A stretch of DNA of 64,000 nucleotides from Microcebus murinus (taxonomy: Eukaryota > Chordata > Mammalia > Primates > Cheirogaleidae). Positions 25,736-37,594 of the stretch are shown here, one piece after another. The notes under the pieces were generated by a model that was not told where the DNA came from, searched no databases, and worked only from the letters and a program-made list of their open reading frames with translations. Position 1 is the first letter of the stretch. Every line of letters starts with the position of its first letter. Location: assembly GCF_040939455.1 (NCBI RefSeq), contig NC_134107.1:9115537-9179536 (forward strand), read 5' to 3'. A program made the position numbers and the translations under genes.

Positions 25736-26929
25736 CTCTCCCTTTCACCTCCCCCCTGCCCTTGCAATCGGTGATAAACATTCTTCTCGGCACTGGGGAT
25801 AGAGGCTAGACCCTGGTCCCTGCTCTCAGGAAGCTGAGAAGCTCAGAAGCTGGAAGTTTCCACCACTATCTTGAATGGTAGTGACAGAATGGGACAAATA
25901 ATTACACGAATAAGCAACAATTCTACTAGGGTGGGGAGCCCCAAGAGGGAGGGTACAGCGCTCCCTGAGAGTGTACACCCAGGGCCTCCCCCTGTCTGGT
26001 GGTCAAGGCGGGCTTCTCCCAGGAAGTGAGCTGAGGGGAAGCAGATGAGCCAGAGTGACGTGGTCGGGAGACTGGATAAGAGTGATCCCAGTGGGAGGAA
26101 CAGGCTGTGCAAAGCCTCTGAAGAAGGAAGGTCTCGGTGAAGTGGGAGAACAGAAAGAAAACCGGTGTCGGTGGGGGTGCGTGGGGGACCTGAGGGGGTT
26201 GTGGAGGAGGCGGGGGGCCCAGGCACTGGATCGGGGAGGGGGCGGCGGTGATACTCTGATGTCACCGACAGACGGGGGTCAGTTGATCTTGCCGGTAGGG
26301 GCTCAAGGTGGCTCCCCTCAATTCTGTTTTGCAGTCTTTGCTTTTCCAAAAGGTTACTGGGAAAGGGGACCTCAAGGTCAAGATGGGCACTTGGCGGCCT
26401 TGGACGCCAGAGCAGCTTCATTGCGGCCGGTCAGCTGAAGGAGCACGTGGGCTACACTCAGGCAGGAGAGGGCTGCAAGCGGGCTCTCACGCCCAGGAGC
26501 CCTGCGGTGGCTCCCCGCTCCCTGTCTGCTCGTGGTACAGTCTGTTCGGACCTTTGGAACATTCCTCAGCTTTTTATTCAATGTAGGAAGACTCGGTTCT
26601 GGAATTAGCATATAAATTGGCAGAAGTCAGCAGCCCTTGCAGAGAGCGCTTGCCGTGTGGGGCAGGACCGCAAGGCCGGTGAGGACGACGGGCCGTCCAG
26701 TCCCCGTCCCGTTCCCTTCACCGGCAAAGACATGCTCTGTTTGAGACACTCCAGGCTTCTTCCCCAAACACGCAACTCGGGAAGGAATTCGTGTCCCTTC
26801 GGCAGTGGCCGCGAGGGGCGGGGGGACCTGGCCGGGGAGGGGAGCTGGGTGCGCGGGAATTTCCAGCCGGGTGGCCGGGAGGCGTTCTCGGCCCGGCGGT
26901 CGTGTCTGGTCTGGTCGGGGGCAGATATT
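25736..26929. other. Intergenic DNA, no gene seen
   Basis: The start has an L2-like word (GATAAACATTCTTCTCGGCA then CTGGGGATAGAGGC). The rest is GC-rich unique-looking sequence. Confidence 0.45.
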
Positions 26930-27025
26930 TTACACATTTTATAGCCCTATTAGTTCTAGGTCCGTGGGATAGGGGTGAGCGGTTGATCATTAACTGTTTG
27001 CTACGTGTGGCATTCCAAACCCCGG
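26930..27025. promoter_or_regulatory. AT-rich island with HNF1-like palindrome
   Basis: GTTGATCATTAAC at 26982-26994 differs by one base from the HNF1 consensus GTTAATNATTAAC. It lies in an AT-rich island (ATTTTACACATTTTATAGCC at its left) with a TEAD-type CATTCC at about 27011-27016, inside CpG-rich sequence. No repeat origin is apparent. Confidence 0.35.
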
Positions 27026-27799
27026 CCAGAGATAGCCCGGCCCGCGTGCTGATTCCGCCTACCCGCCGGGCCGTGGCCGCCTCCCTCGGGGGCGGGCACA
27101 TTCCCCGGTGCCGGCCCCGGGGTGGCCCCCCCAGCCCCCTCGGGCTCTGCCACGAATGCTTAATTACCCCGTGAACCCTGCGCCTGGCGTCTTCCCAAGG
27201 TGGCGGGCATTCACCCCAAGAAGGCCGGGCCGCTCGACTCCTGCCGTCCACTTCTGCCAGCAGTGACACAGGACGGCCCCCTGTCCTCCACTCTCGGCCT
27301 CCAGGCCTGGCCGGACACTGTTCTGTCCTCGTGGTCAGACCAGCGTTCTCGGTGTTCACTGCCTACCCAACATTCCCGCCAGGCGAAGCTTTCCCTGCGG
27401 CTGGGCGTCTTCCTGGGACGCCAGCGCCAGGCGGCCTGCGGCGTGGGCTCCGGGGAGCAGGTGCACTCGTGAGTTTGGTCTCACGAGGTTTTGCATTTGC
27501 CAAGTTTTCTATCACGCTTCCAGAAACATCCTCGTTTTGCAGAATCAAACGTCAGTTGTGAGGCACTAAACACAAACGTGTCCGCAGTATGTGGCCCCCC
27601 ACCTTGTCCCCCCAGCTCATCCTCTCTGCCGTCCGGTCCTGTCCCAACCCCTGAGACGCCTCTTCTCCCCCCGACCCTCTCAGCCCCCAGCTCTGCCCCC
27701 GCCGGCTCCCCAGCCTCCCTGCCTCCTCCGCTGGGCCACGTGGCCTCCACCCGGTGGGCACTTCCGAATGGCAAATTCCATCACTCGCCCCGGGCTTAC

Positions 27800-28060
27800 A
27801 ACTTTCTGTGGTTCTTCAGAACAAAATCTAAGAGAAAAGTCCCAGCTCCTGGTTTGGTCCCCAAGCCTCTGCACAGCCGAGCGCCTCCTGTCCCCGGGCC
27901 TGTGCCCAGGGCGGCTCCGAGAGCGTCCCGCAGCTCCTGGGCCCTGGCATCTCTGCCCCTGTGCTCTGCACGTGCTGTTCCTCTGCTGTCCCCTCCGCCC
28001 GCCTGGCCGAGCTGGGCACCCCAGATGCCCCTCTCCGGGAAGACCCCAACCCGGGTCCCC
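27800..28060 (-). mobile_element. L2-like LINE fragment
   Basis: ACTTTCTGTGGTTCTTCAGA, ACAAAATCTAAGAGAAAAGT and GCACGTGCTGTTCCTCTGCT follow the order of a common L2 segment on the antisense strand, much GC-shifted. Confidence 0.5.
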
Positions 28061-28239
28061 AGCACCGCGCTCTAGCCCTGTGTCCACCGCGCCTGTTCCC
28101 TTTCTGCATGTCCCGTGGGGCCCGGGGCTCCTCCCACTCCTGCGCATTTCAGGGCCAGAGGCAGCTGGGGGACCCACAGCCGAGCATACGTGGGGAGGGG
28201 TGGTGTGTGCAGAGACCTGTCCTCAGTCTTACGGGAGCA

Positions 28240-28420
28240 AGAGTGAGGGAGCCCAGCCTGACAGCTGTGTGGCCTTAAGTAAGTTACCTGACCTCTCTGA
28301 GCTGGGCCTTTTCACCGGAGGAGACAGGCAATGCGATGGCCCTTCAGGGGGGGATCAGGGAGCGTCTGGCCTGCCCTGCCCGTGAAAGTGCTCAGTGAAT
28401 GGGTTTTGCATGTTGGGGGG
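28240..28420. repeat. MIR SINE fragment
   Basis: CAGCTGTGTGGCCTTAAGTA, GTTACCTGACCTCTCTGAGC and AGTGCTCAGTGAATGGG form a MIR body. A second MIR-like piece sits at about 28535-28605 (GGTTCAAGTCCAGCTCTGCC). Confidence 0.75.
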
Positions 28421-29070
28421 CTGGGGGTGGGGACGTTGTTCCTGACTGACTGCTGAGGTTGCCCTGGCAGGTGGGGGCCAGGGCTGTTAGGGGGACGCTA
28501 TTCCTGCCTTTCAGAAGGGAAGAGCCCCGGTCCTTACACAGCACAGAGAAGGGTTCAAGTCCAGCTCTGCCACCCTCTTGCTGGGGGACCTGGGCCTCTC
28601 ACGGCATGGGGGGGCTGCCTCCATGCTCTCGGAGATCTCTTAGGAGCTGCCCGTGGGGTGCAGACCTCCTACTGCACCCACGGCCCCTCGGCCACTTTGT
28701 GACCCCGGTGACATCTGCATACTGGACTCACGACCTTTAGCTCCTTGGGAACCTGCAGCCCCTCTTATGGAAGCCCGTCTGCCTGGAAACGTCTCCACCA
28801 AGAATTCCTGGTGCCCAGAGGATGGACTTGAAGCACAATTTCCTTTTGTCTGCACCAGACTTTGGTTAGGAGAGAAAATCCCAGAAGCAAAAAGGCTTGT
28901 CTCACCCGCAGCCCTAGATAGTTGGTTTATGATGAATGAATTTGCTGGGCCCCGAGGCAGGCCTCGCCCACGAAGGCTCCTCTCCATGCGCCCAGGTCCC
29001 TGTCCCGGAGCCTGAAGCTGGGAGCAGCGGGTGCCGGGACCCTGACCGGGGACAGTAGGCATGCCGTTGC
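28421..29070. other. Intergenic DNA, no gene seen
   Basis: Mixed sequence with a second MIR-like piece near 28535-28605. No exon or other named repeat. Confidence 0.5.
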
Positions 29071-29074
29071 AGTG

Positions 29075-29420
29075 CTTGCCGAGCACTCACCGGGAGACCC
29101 GGCCAAGCCCGTTATCTCGTTAACGCGCCTTATCTTATTGAATCAGGGCCTGCCAAACACCCGGTCTGCCCCAAAGTCCTGGCCAATGCCCGTGGCCCTG
29201 GCACCATCATTAGTAACCTCCCCGAAAAGTCGAAACGCGGCGTGTCCCAGTGTAGATGATGAAGAACACGGATTCCTTGTGTTTCATCCTCGGAGGGGCC
29301 CCGTGGGGTACCCCATTTCGTGGATGAGCAAACTGAGGCTCAGGGAGGTGGCGGGACGTCCCAGGGTCACCAGCGTGGAGGCAGGGGTGATTCCAGGATG
29401 TAAACGCTCACAGCTGGGAT
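29075..29420. repeat. MIR SINE fragment
   Basis: CCGTTATCTCGTTAACGCGC at the left and GGATGAGCAAACTGAGGCTC with GGGAGGTGGCGGGACGTCCC at the right frame a MIR with an inserted or diverged middle. Confidence 0.65.
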
Positions 29421-30239
29421 TTAAAGCCGAAGCCCTGGGACCCTTCCCAAGCAAGGGGAGGCCTCAGGGGCACGTGTGGCCCCAGGAGGGCCGTGGGAAG
29501 GCCGGGGCGGGTCCCCGCAGAGGCCTGACCTTGCCAGGACCCTTTGCCAGTGGCCAGCAGCCGGGGTCCCGGGAAGAATTCTGCCGAGAGAGGGCTTTTT
29601 CCCCTTCAAGGAATAAAAGCTCACACACACATTCCTCCGAATCAGAGGTGTGTCCGGGGAGAGGGCGGGCAGGGCCCCTTGACCGGCGGCTGCCAGCAGC
29701 CTGGGCACATGACAGCCCCTGAAAGCTGCTGGCACCAACTCCAGCGAGGCATTTGCAGCGGACAGCGGTGCCAGGGGAGGGAGGGTGGCCTTTCACCAGC
29801 TTGGCACCTCTGCCACGTGACGGCCGGCTCCGGGGGGAGGGCCGGCCTGCTCCTCTGGGGCAGGCAGGTGCAGCCCGGGGCCTTCTGGGCCCACTCCCTG
29901 CCTGGCCTCCGTGCCCCACGCTGGCTGCTCCTGGGCAGGGGCGTGGGCCGGAAGCTCGGGAGAGGGGACTCAGTGCCCTTTTACAGCCCTGCCACTTAAT
30001 CTGGATAGAGACTTCGCAGTTTTCGAGGCCTGGCGTTTCCCCTGTCCTCGAAGCTGCCCCTCCAAGGCGCCTCCCCCCGTCACGTGGGGCAGTTTCCTTG
30101 CCGGTTCCATGCCAGGGGTGTCATCTGGAGCCGGGGCCGTGCAGACCCGGGCTGTCAGGGCGAGGGTGGCTCCCAGCGCTGTGCTCTGGTTCTGCAGGCA
30201 GCAGCACAAGAGCCAGCGGCGCGTGGGAGCGGGGAGACT
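29421..30239. other. Intergenic DNA, no gene seen
   Basis: An AT-richer spot at about 29590-29640 (CAAGGAATAAAAGCTCACAC) may be regulatory, but I cannot support more. Confidence 0.45.
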
Positions 30240-30590
30240 CGTCAGTGTCCCATGGCTGCCGTGACAGGTGGTCCCGACCTGGCGGCTTGAACTGCACACA
30301 TTTCCCCCTGCACCGCGCTGGGGGCCGGATGTCCAAGATCGAGGTCGGCAGGGCCACACTCCCGCGGGGGCGCTGCGGGAGGGTCCTTCCTGCCTCCTCC
30401 GGCTCCTGGCGGCGCCAGGTGTTCCGATCTCCGCCTGGCCTTCCCACGGCCTCTCCCTCCTCCGTGCCTCTCCTCTTGTCCCTTACAAGGACACTTGTCA
30501 CTGGATTTAGGGCCCTCCAGGGCGATCTCGTCTCAGCTGCAAAGACCCTATTTCCAAATAAGGTCACGTTCACAGTGCTCGGCTAGGACT
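30240..30590 (-). mobile_element. MLT1-type MaLR LTR, antisense
   Basis: CCATGGCTGCCGTGACAGGT, GATGTCCAAGATCGAGGTCG, TACAAGGACACTTGTCACTG and CCTATTTCCAAATAAGGTCA are the antisense MLT1 word order. Confidence 0.85.
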
Positions 30591-33500
30591 CGGACGCAGC
30601 CTTCCGGGGGCTGCCCCTCAGCCCGCTGCGGGAGGCCTCACAAATTGCCTCGATTTCTATTTTCTCTTGAGAAATCAGAGGACTGAGCAGCGCTGCCTGC
30701 GGCCCCCCAGCAGCGACCAGAGGCAGCCGGGCAGCAGAAGCCCGCGCCCTTTAGGTAGGGCAGGGGCTCACCAGCCTGCCATGATGCCCCCCAGCCCTGG
30801 CCCTGCCCGGGCCCCCCGATCTGGCCTAACCAGCCCATGGCACAGGCAGGCAAACTGAGGAGGCCTAGGGGCGGTTACTGCCAGGCCCGGGGTGCCCCTC
30901 GCACCCTGCCCTGGTGTAAGCCCCAGGGGAGAAACTGAGGTTGCTCAGGGGGCTGTAACGGGCCTTTCTCGTCACATGGAAGCCACCTGGGGGCTCCGCG
31001 GGTGTTCTGTGTCCCCTGTCCCCAAGGGCAGCTGGAGCCAGGCCCTTAACAAGTCAGAACGATCGAATGGCGCCATGTCCCTCTGCTCAAGCAGCCGTTC
31101 ACCGCTGTCCCGGGCATCGGTGCTGCCCTTTGCAAAGCCGGACGGCGCTCCCCTGCGTGGTCCAGCAGCGCGACGGCGGAGGTCAAGGCGGAGTGTGGAA
31201 GGGTTTTGGAGCCTGGGAGCAGTGCGCGGGGAACCTGTCGCGATCCCCACCAACAACATGACTTCTGCCTCCTGTGTGGCGGGGGGGCCATCGTAGGAGC
31301 CTTCAAGAGCTCATTCTGTTGCGTTCCCCGTTTTTGTTGTGCCTGCTCTGTGTGCGACCCGGGCCGGGTGCGGAGGCGGGGGAAGGAGACCCCCGGCCCC
31401 GCGTGGCATCGCGTGACCGGGGAGCTGGTGCGTGGACGGCACGGGTGGCTGGGACTGCGGGCGTGCGGGCAGGCGGGGGCAGCGCTCAGCCGTTGGGGAC
31501 AGCGGGGCACAGGAAACGGGACAGGCGCTGAGCCAGGATGGAGGGTGCGTGGTGGGGAGGCCACGGGGCACCCGGGGGATGCGGCTGCTCGACCGGTCAC
31601 CCAGGGAGGAGGGGGCGAGGCCTCGGCCTGGCCGGCTCGGAGCCTCCTTCCTCAAAACGCACAGGGATGGACTCTCGCAGCGAGGCCGGGGGGACGGCCT
31701 CCTCCCCTCTGCACCCGGGGCCAGGCTGGAGCAGGGACGGGCCTCCGGGTGTGGCGGGTCTACGGAACGAGGGTCCCGATGTTCACTTGCCCCTTCCTTT
31801 TACAACAAAAGTCCAGCGGGGCTCCGTGGGCCGTTTGGGAGACTACATTTCCCGCCCTCCCGTGGCTACAGAAGTGTATCAGCTAGGCTTTGCTGCGTAA
31901 CAAGCCACCTCGGAACTCTGTGACCTAAAACAGCAGGAGTTTGCCATCTGCCCTGGTTCTGTGGGTTGGCTGTCTCCACACGCCCGTTCATCCCCTGGAA
32001 GACCAGCCAGGCGTGTTCACGTGCCGGCAGAGGGTCTCAGCACCAAGGTCGAAGCACATGAAGCACATGAGCTTCTCTGGCTTCTGCTTGCTTCCTGGCT
32101 GCTCTTGTCACTCTGGAGAAAGCAAGTCACAGGGCCACGTTCTGACGGATGGGAGGAGTGACAGAGCTAGATGGTCACGTGCACAGGGAAGTATGAACAG
32201 TGAGGAGTCATTACTGTCAGGATCCACCACTGAATATGTGACTCAATTCTGGCCCATGAGATCTAAGCATAGTGGGTCTTCTAGGAAGTCTCCTTAAAAG
32301 GAATAGGTGCGCCTCACCCCCGCCCCCCATTGTTGGACTGTGAACGTGGTGGCTGGAGCTCTTGTAGCCACCTTAAACCACGAGGATGAGAGCCACACCC
32401 TGGTGGGGGTGGCAAATTGGTAAGTTGGGAGGAAGCTTGGATCCTGCTGACTTTTGGGACCCTGGACTGCCTATCTCTGGACTTGTTTAACATGACAGGA
32501 AAGTTACATGTGGTCAAATTTCATCCTAACTGATACATTTGGCAAAGAGTCCTGTTTCCCAGCATGTAAGGCTTTGGGTGGCTTCTCAGTGGCGCTGGGT
32601 GGCATAGGGTGGACTTAAAGCACACGAGCAGAGCAGTGCAGGTGCTCCTAAGGGTCCTGGAAGAACTAACTGTGGACTTCCCGGGACAGGCAACCTGGAG
32701 GCAGCTCTGGGTTAGAGCCCTGTGGGCAAACCAGCCTGAGACTGGAAGGAGAGGGTGGCAGCCTGCACTGCTGTGCCTCACCCATTTAGTCCCCATCATG
32801 GCCTCTGCATTGGCTCTGTTGTCATTTTATGGATGCAGAAGCCGAGGGGTTAGGTCACCTGTAGAAGGTCGTGCGACCCAGCAGTGGAGCTGAGACTCAC
32901 ATCCAAGGAGCAACGGAGCAAGACCTCGGGCCCTGGCTCTGAGCCCTCAGAGCTGGCTGCAGGTTGTAGGGTGCTGAGGTGGCCAGTCTAGAGCCACGGA
33001 GCCAACCCCTTCATTCACCCACACACTCACCCAGGTATCCGTATCTGGACACCTCCTGCGCACTGAGCTCTGCTCGTGGCTCTGGGGACACAGGCGTGAA
33101 CGGAATGGGCTGAGTTCTGTCCTTGTGGCTCACAGCATCATGGGGGCAGGGACAACCCTCCCCAGAGTGCTCGGTCCCTGGGGAAGTGACAAAGCAGGGC
33201 TGGGAGAGGGTGGCCTGGCCAGGAAGATCTGGGGTCCCCTCAGGGGACACTGTGTCCTGGATGGGAGCCACGGGCTGGCTGTGCATCCCAGCTGCCACAT
33301 GTTAGCTGTGTGATCTCAAGCAAGGGTCCTCAGTTTCTGCACCTGTAGAATGGGGTCGCCGACCTCCTGCTCATGGTGCTGGGGAGGAGCTGGTACCCCG
33401 AGCTCAGAGCACTGGGCCGGGCCTGCTCCTCTGCGCGTACCTGGTTCTATGTGTCCCTGGTACAGACCCCCAGTCTCGGCCTGCCTTTCTCCTTAGGACG

Positions 33501-33956
33501 GACCGGGAGATGAGCAAGTGGCCCGGCCACATCCTGGGGCTTTCCCGGGGCCTTGCCGACGCCTGCTGGCTGGCGGGGTGTGAGGCCCCGCACCGAGTCA
33601 CACGCAGGCTGGGTGCACCGGTCACGAGTGCGGCTCAGAGTCCAGCGGGTGCTCAGCCCTGCTGCAGAGCCCGGGCAGCTGCCCCTGCCCCTGCCCCGTC
33701 CACTGGGCTCCCGGCATGCCGAGGGGGTGGGAGGCTGGGAGAGGACCCCCCGAACAGCGTGGCTGGTCTGTGGCCGGCACCCTGCAACCGTGGGCTGCAG
33801 GGCCGTCGTGAGGTTCCTTCCAGTGCTGGGACCCCGCGCTGGCGAGCGCAGGGCTGACAGGCCCAGGGGCCGCTTGCTGGAGGGGCGGCAGCAGGAGCCC
33901 CTCCGGCGGGTTAGCGCCTCGGGGTGGCGTTTGCCCCTCTCCCCCGTGGGACCTTC
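30591..33956. other. Intergenic DNA with old repeat debris
   Basis: About 31870-32520 reads like an old interspersed repeat (GCTAGGCTTTGCTGCGTAAC; TGTGACTCAATTCTGGCCCA; TGGCTGGAGCTCTTGTAGCC) that I cannot classify. MIR cores lie at about 32790-32910 and 33295-33420. No gene is seen; frames of more than 200 codons here lack family signatures. Confidence 0.45.
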
Positions 33957-34310
33957 TCGGGCTGCTGTCACCCAGCACCGCAGAGCGGGGTCACGCACCA
34001 GGCACTCACGCTCTCAGTTCTGGAGGCTGGAAGTCCAAGAGCAAGGTGTGGGCAGGGCGGGGTCCGCCCAGGCCTCTCCCCGCGGCTTGCCCACGGACGC
34101 CTTCTCCCTGTGTCCTCACGTGGCCGTCCCTCCGTGCGTGTCTGGGTCCTAACCTCTTCTCGGAAGGACAGGGGACACAGGTGGATTGGAGCCGGGCCCG
34201 CCCCAGTGATGTCATTTGGGTCTGATCGCCTCTCGAAAGCCCCGTCTCAAGTGCGGGTGCATCCTGAGGTCCTGGGGACCAGGGCTTCCGTGCGAGTTTC
34301 TGGGGGACAC
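33957..34310 (-). mobile_element. MLT1-type MaLR LTR, antisense
   Basis: CTCAGTTCTGGAGGCTGGAA, GTCCAAGAGCAAGGTGTGGG, TTCTCCCTGTGTCCTCACGT and GTGCGTGTCTGGGTCCTAAC are diagnostic words in the antisense order. Confidence 0.8.
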
Positions 34311-36869
34311 GCGAGGCCTGTGGCACGGCCCTGGGAGGAAGAGGGAGATGCCCGCTCCCAAGTGCGGTCTGCGGAGCCACCACCGGCCGGGGCTGGGCGA
34401 GCTGGGACCAGGGGAGTCCTTTCCGGGACCCCTCGTGCCGTGCGGGCCGACGCTGTCCTCCTTCCCCGACAGTCCCCGAGTCCCGCTGTGCGCCAGGGCT
34501 TCCCCGCAGGCCCAGATGCCCCAGGGCCCCAGGTGTCAGACGCCACGTGCAGTGGCCATCCGGCCCCCGGGGAAGGTTCCTGTCCTGCCCCGCCCTGTGG
34601 CTCTGCGTGCACAGCCCGTACTTGACCTCCTTCGCCTCGGTCTCCTCTTCTGTCACGTGACAGTCCCCGCGGAACCTCACGGGGCTCAGGATGCGGTGAC
34701 GCAAAGGCTCGGTTGTGGCCTGCGCCCAGGGAGCGGGCAGCGCGCGTGGGGTGGGCGTCGGCCCTCAGAGTGTCCGATGTTCGTCATCTCGAGCGTCAGA
34801 AGGACACTCTGGATGTGCAGGCAGGTCCCATTGCCCCTTGTGCGGTTGGTGGGGAAACCGAGGCCTGGACAGGCCACGTGACAGGTCAGAGGCCGCGAGG
34901 CCACGTGTCCGGGAGGCAGGCGCCCGGGTGCTCCGAGTGGACGCCCAGCCCCAGCCCGTCTCCCGCCCAGTGGCCCCGGCCACGAGTGGCATCTCCCGAG
35001 AGGCGTGGCGCCTGGTCCTCCTCACTCATGGCCAACAGTGGCCTCAGCGAGTGGTGTGTCCCTTGACTGTCCCCCCCGGTGGCCCCAGGGGCAAGGCCCG
35101 GTCCTCAGGGCCCCGCCCATCCCTGTCCCAGGCAGCCTCGTCTGCCTCCTCCCCGCACGCAGGCCCCAGCTGCCGGCTCTGCAGCGTGGCGCTGACTTTG
35201 CGTCTGGCCCCGGTGGTCTCCACTGGCCCGCACAGCTGCATCTCCGTCCTATCTCAGAACGTTCTGGATCATCCGAGTCTCAAGCCCCCCTGGTGCTCTG
35301 GTCTTTCCCGGCCGCCCGTCCAGATCCTGTTTAAATCTCCAAGTTTAGCTCACATCCAGGGACAGCCGTGCCCAGGTGGCGCTTGGCGGAGAGAGCACTG
35401 TGCGGGGAGTCCAGAGCGGGGAGTCCGAGTCCCCGGATGACCCGGGGCCACTGCCTTCTGTCCCGCCGTGTCTGCCTCCTCATCTAAGCACGGCTCGGAC
35501 GGTGCCCGGGCTGGGCCGTGGAGAATGCCACCCCAGGGCTGGGCCCGGCTGCTGTTGACCCAGGTTCTGCATGGAGGGTTTGACCTCACGCCGGCTCCCC
35601 GCCCGCCGGCCCCGCTGGGCGGCCTCCGCTCTGCTCAGCTGACTCACGGCTCTGCTATGTGTCCTGCAAACATTCCCGGGCCCTCGCCCTGCAGCGGGGC
35701 TCTCTGCGTTGGCGGGTAACCGGGCAGCCCTCTGTACCGGAGCAGGAGGCGTTGGGGGCCCTAAGAAGCACGTGTCACTGTGTCCTTGGGCTCCTGGCAG
35801 TGACAGCAGGCTCCTGGCCTGTGAGCTCAGAAGGGCTGCCGGGCGCGTCTCTGCGGCCTTGCTGGGGGTGTTCTCCTTCAGTCTCACCCAGACCTGCGGC
35901 GGCAGGGCGGGGCACGGGAGCACCTGCGTCGGGACCTGAGACGAGGGCAGGGCGGACGGCACCAGTGGTTTGCAGAGTGGGAGAAACCTTGTGCAGCCGG
36001 ATGCAGACAAGCAGGGGGTGCCGGGGTGGGCTTGTGGGGTGCCAGGGGCAGGGCTGGCCTTTCCCTGCAGTTCCGCCCTCTGGGCGGAAGCCCAGAGGTC
36101 CCTGTGGTCTTGGAGTCGTTCCCACGCCAACCTTCCACGCCGCTGTAGCCCAGGGTCACTGGCAGTGGGGCTCAGTGGGGTTTGGACCCAGCCTTTTGCG
36201 ACCTCATAATCTGCAAGCCACCTGCCCGTTTGGGTGGGTGACATCCGTCTTGCCTGCAGGACGCCGGCTCGAGGGGCGGGGGCTGAGGGTGCCCACCCGC
36301 TGCTGGCCCCCACGCTGGGTGCAAGGCGCCCAGGAGCCCTCTGCTCAGGAAGTGAGTGACAGGTGGGGGTCCTCGTGCTGCCGATGCCCTCTCTCCCTTC
36401 CTGCGGGGGGCTGAGCGCCTCGCCCCCTCCCAGCTCCCCTCCTGCCGGCCCACACTCCCTCCGCCTTCCCCCTGCAGGGCCTTGTCCCCCTCCTCTGCTC
36501 CCCTGCTTCCGCCTGGGTGTGGATTTAGGGACCAAGAAAGGCCCAGCCGGAACATCCAGGAGCCAGAGTGGCTGAGCTGCTGGGGCGAGGCCGGGAGGCA
36601 CCCAGCCTAGGGCACTGGCCCTGCTGCTGCTGTCGCTGTGCCGTCTGGGACGAGTGACTTAACCTCTCTGGGCCCTGAGAGGGAGCAGGGGTAGCCTGTC
36701 TTGCCAGGGTTCCCGTCCGGGGGACGTGCAGGACGGCTGCTGACACTTAGCCCCGAGCCCGGAGCTTGGCGGGGGCTCTGCTGTTTGGTGTCATCACCTT
36801 TACGGCGTGTTCAAAAGGGACAAATCGGCAAAGGCTCAGCAGCCGGGGGGCCGACAGCCACAGAGCTGA
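34311..36869. other. GC-rich intergenic DNA, no gene seen
   Basis: CpG-rich sequence. MIR-like cores are at about 35380-35490 and 36620-36670. Long frames on both strands overlap each other and match no family. Confidence 0.5.
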
Positions 36870-37289
36870 GTTTCAGACCATGGGGGGTTAGGGGACGGGG
36901 ACCCTCACGGCAGCAGAAAAATCCACGTGTAGCTTTCAGCCCCCCGAACTTAACTACTGATGGTTTCCTGTTGACCAGAACGGGGACAGTCAGCAAACAC
37001 GTGTTTTGTCTGTTACACGGATTATCCGCTGTGTTCTTGCGATAGGGCGAGCTGGAGAAGAGGAAATGTTATCAAGAACATCAAAGGAAGAGAAAACGTA
37101 CTTGCTGCTTGTGACATGGAACGGGATCGTCACACGGGCCTTCATCCTCGCGGTCCGCACGTGGGGAGGGCTGAGGAGGAGGAGGGTGAGGAAGGCTGGC
37201 CTTGCTGTCCCAGGGGTGGCAGAGGCGGAGGAAGGTCCGAGTATGACGGACCCTCGCAGCCCAGACCCGTGGTGTGCAGGGGGCAACTG
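36870..37289 (-). mobile_element. Tigger/pogo-type DNA transposon remnant
   Basis: The left end has GGGGGGTTAGGGGACGGGGA, then AAAATCCACGTGTAGCTTT, ACTTAACTACTGATGG and GAAGAGGAAATGTTATCAAG. The right end has CCCAGACCCGTGGTGTGCAG and GGGCAACTG followed by TA. The order matches a Tigger-group element (MER2-related), which inserts at TA. The transposase is not preserved. Confidence 0.7.
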
Positions 37290-37293
37290 TATA

Positions 37294-37594
37294 CAGACGG
37301 TCCCCGACTTATGCTGGTTCAGCTTGTGCTTTTTCGACCTCACAACCGTGCGAAAGTGATACACGTTCGGTGGAATGTCACCCAATTACACGAGCTATAA
37401 AATAGGCTTTGCGTTAGATGGTTCTGCCCCATTGTAGGCGAGTGTGAGTGTGCCCAGCACATTCAAGGCGGGCGCGGCTAAGCTATGATGCTCAGCAGTT
37501 TATTAAATGTATTAAATGCATTTCAACTGACATTATTTGCAACTTGCAATGGGTTTGTCAGGACGTAACCCCGTCATGAGTTGAGCAGCATCTG
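37294..37594. mobile_element. 301-bp TA-flanked non-autonomous DNA transposon
   Basis: It starts CAGACGGTCCCCGACTTATG; the reverse complement of its end starts CAGATGCTGCTCAACTCATG. These are matching terminal inverted repeats, and TA lies on both sides (37292-37293, 37595-37596) as for mariner/Tigger-class insertion. Inside, ATAAAATAGGCTTTGCGTTA and GCTAAGCTATGATGCTCAGC agree with a repeat family I know from other mammals. Confidence 0.85.

Noticed and set aside
35480..36601. A 373-codon open frame on the - strand
   Set aside because: Proline/arginine-rich translation with no family signature, overlapping frames on the other strand, no exon borders; stop codons are rare by chance in such GC-rich DNA and MIR pieces lie inside.
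37006..37359. A 117-codon frame with Glu/Arg-rich stretch
   Set aside because: It crosses the junction of two DNA transposon remnants and does not match a transposase.
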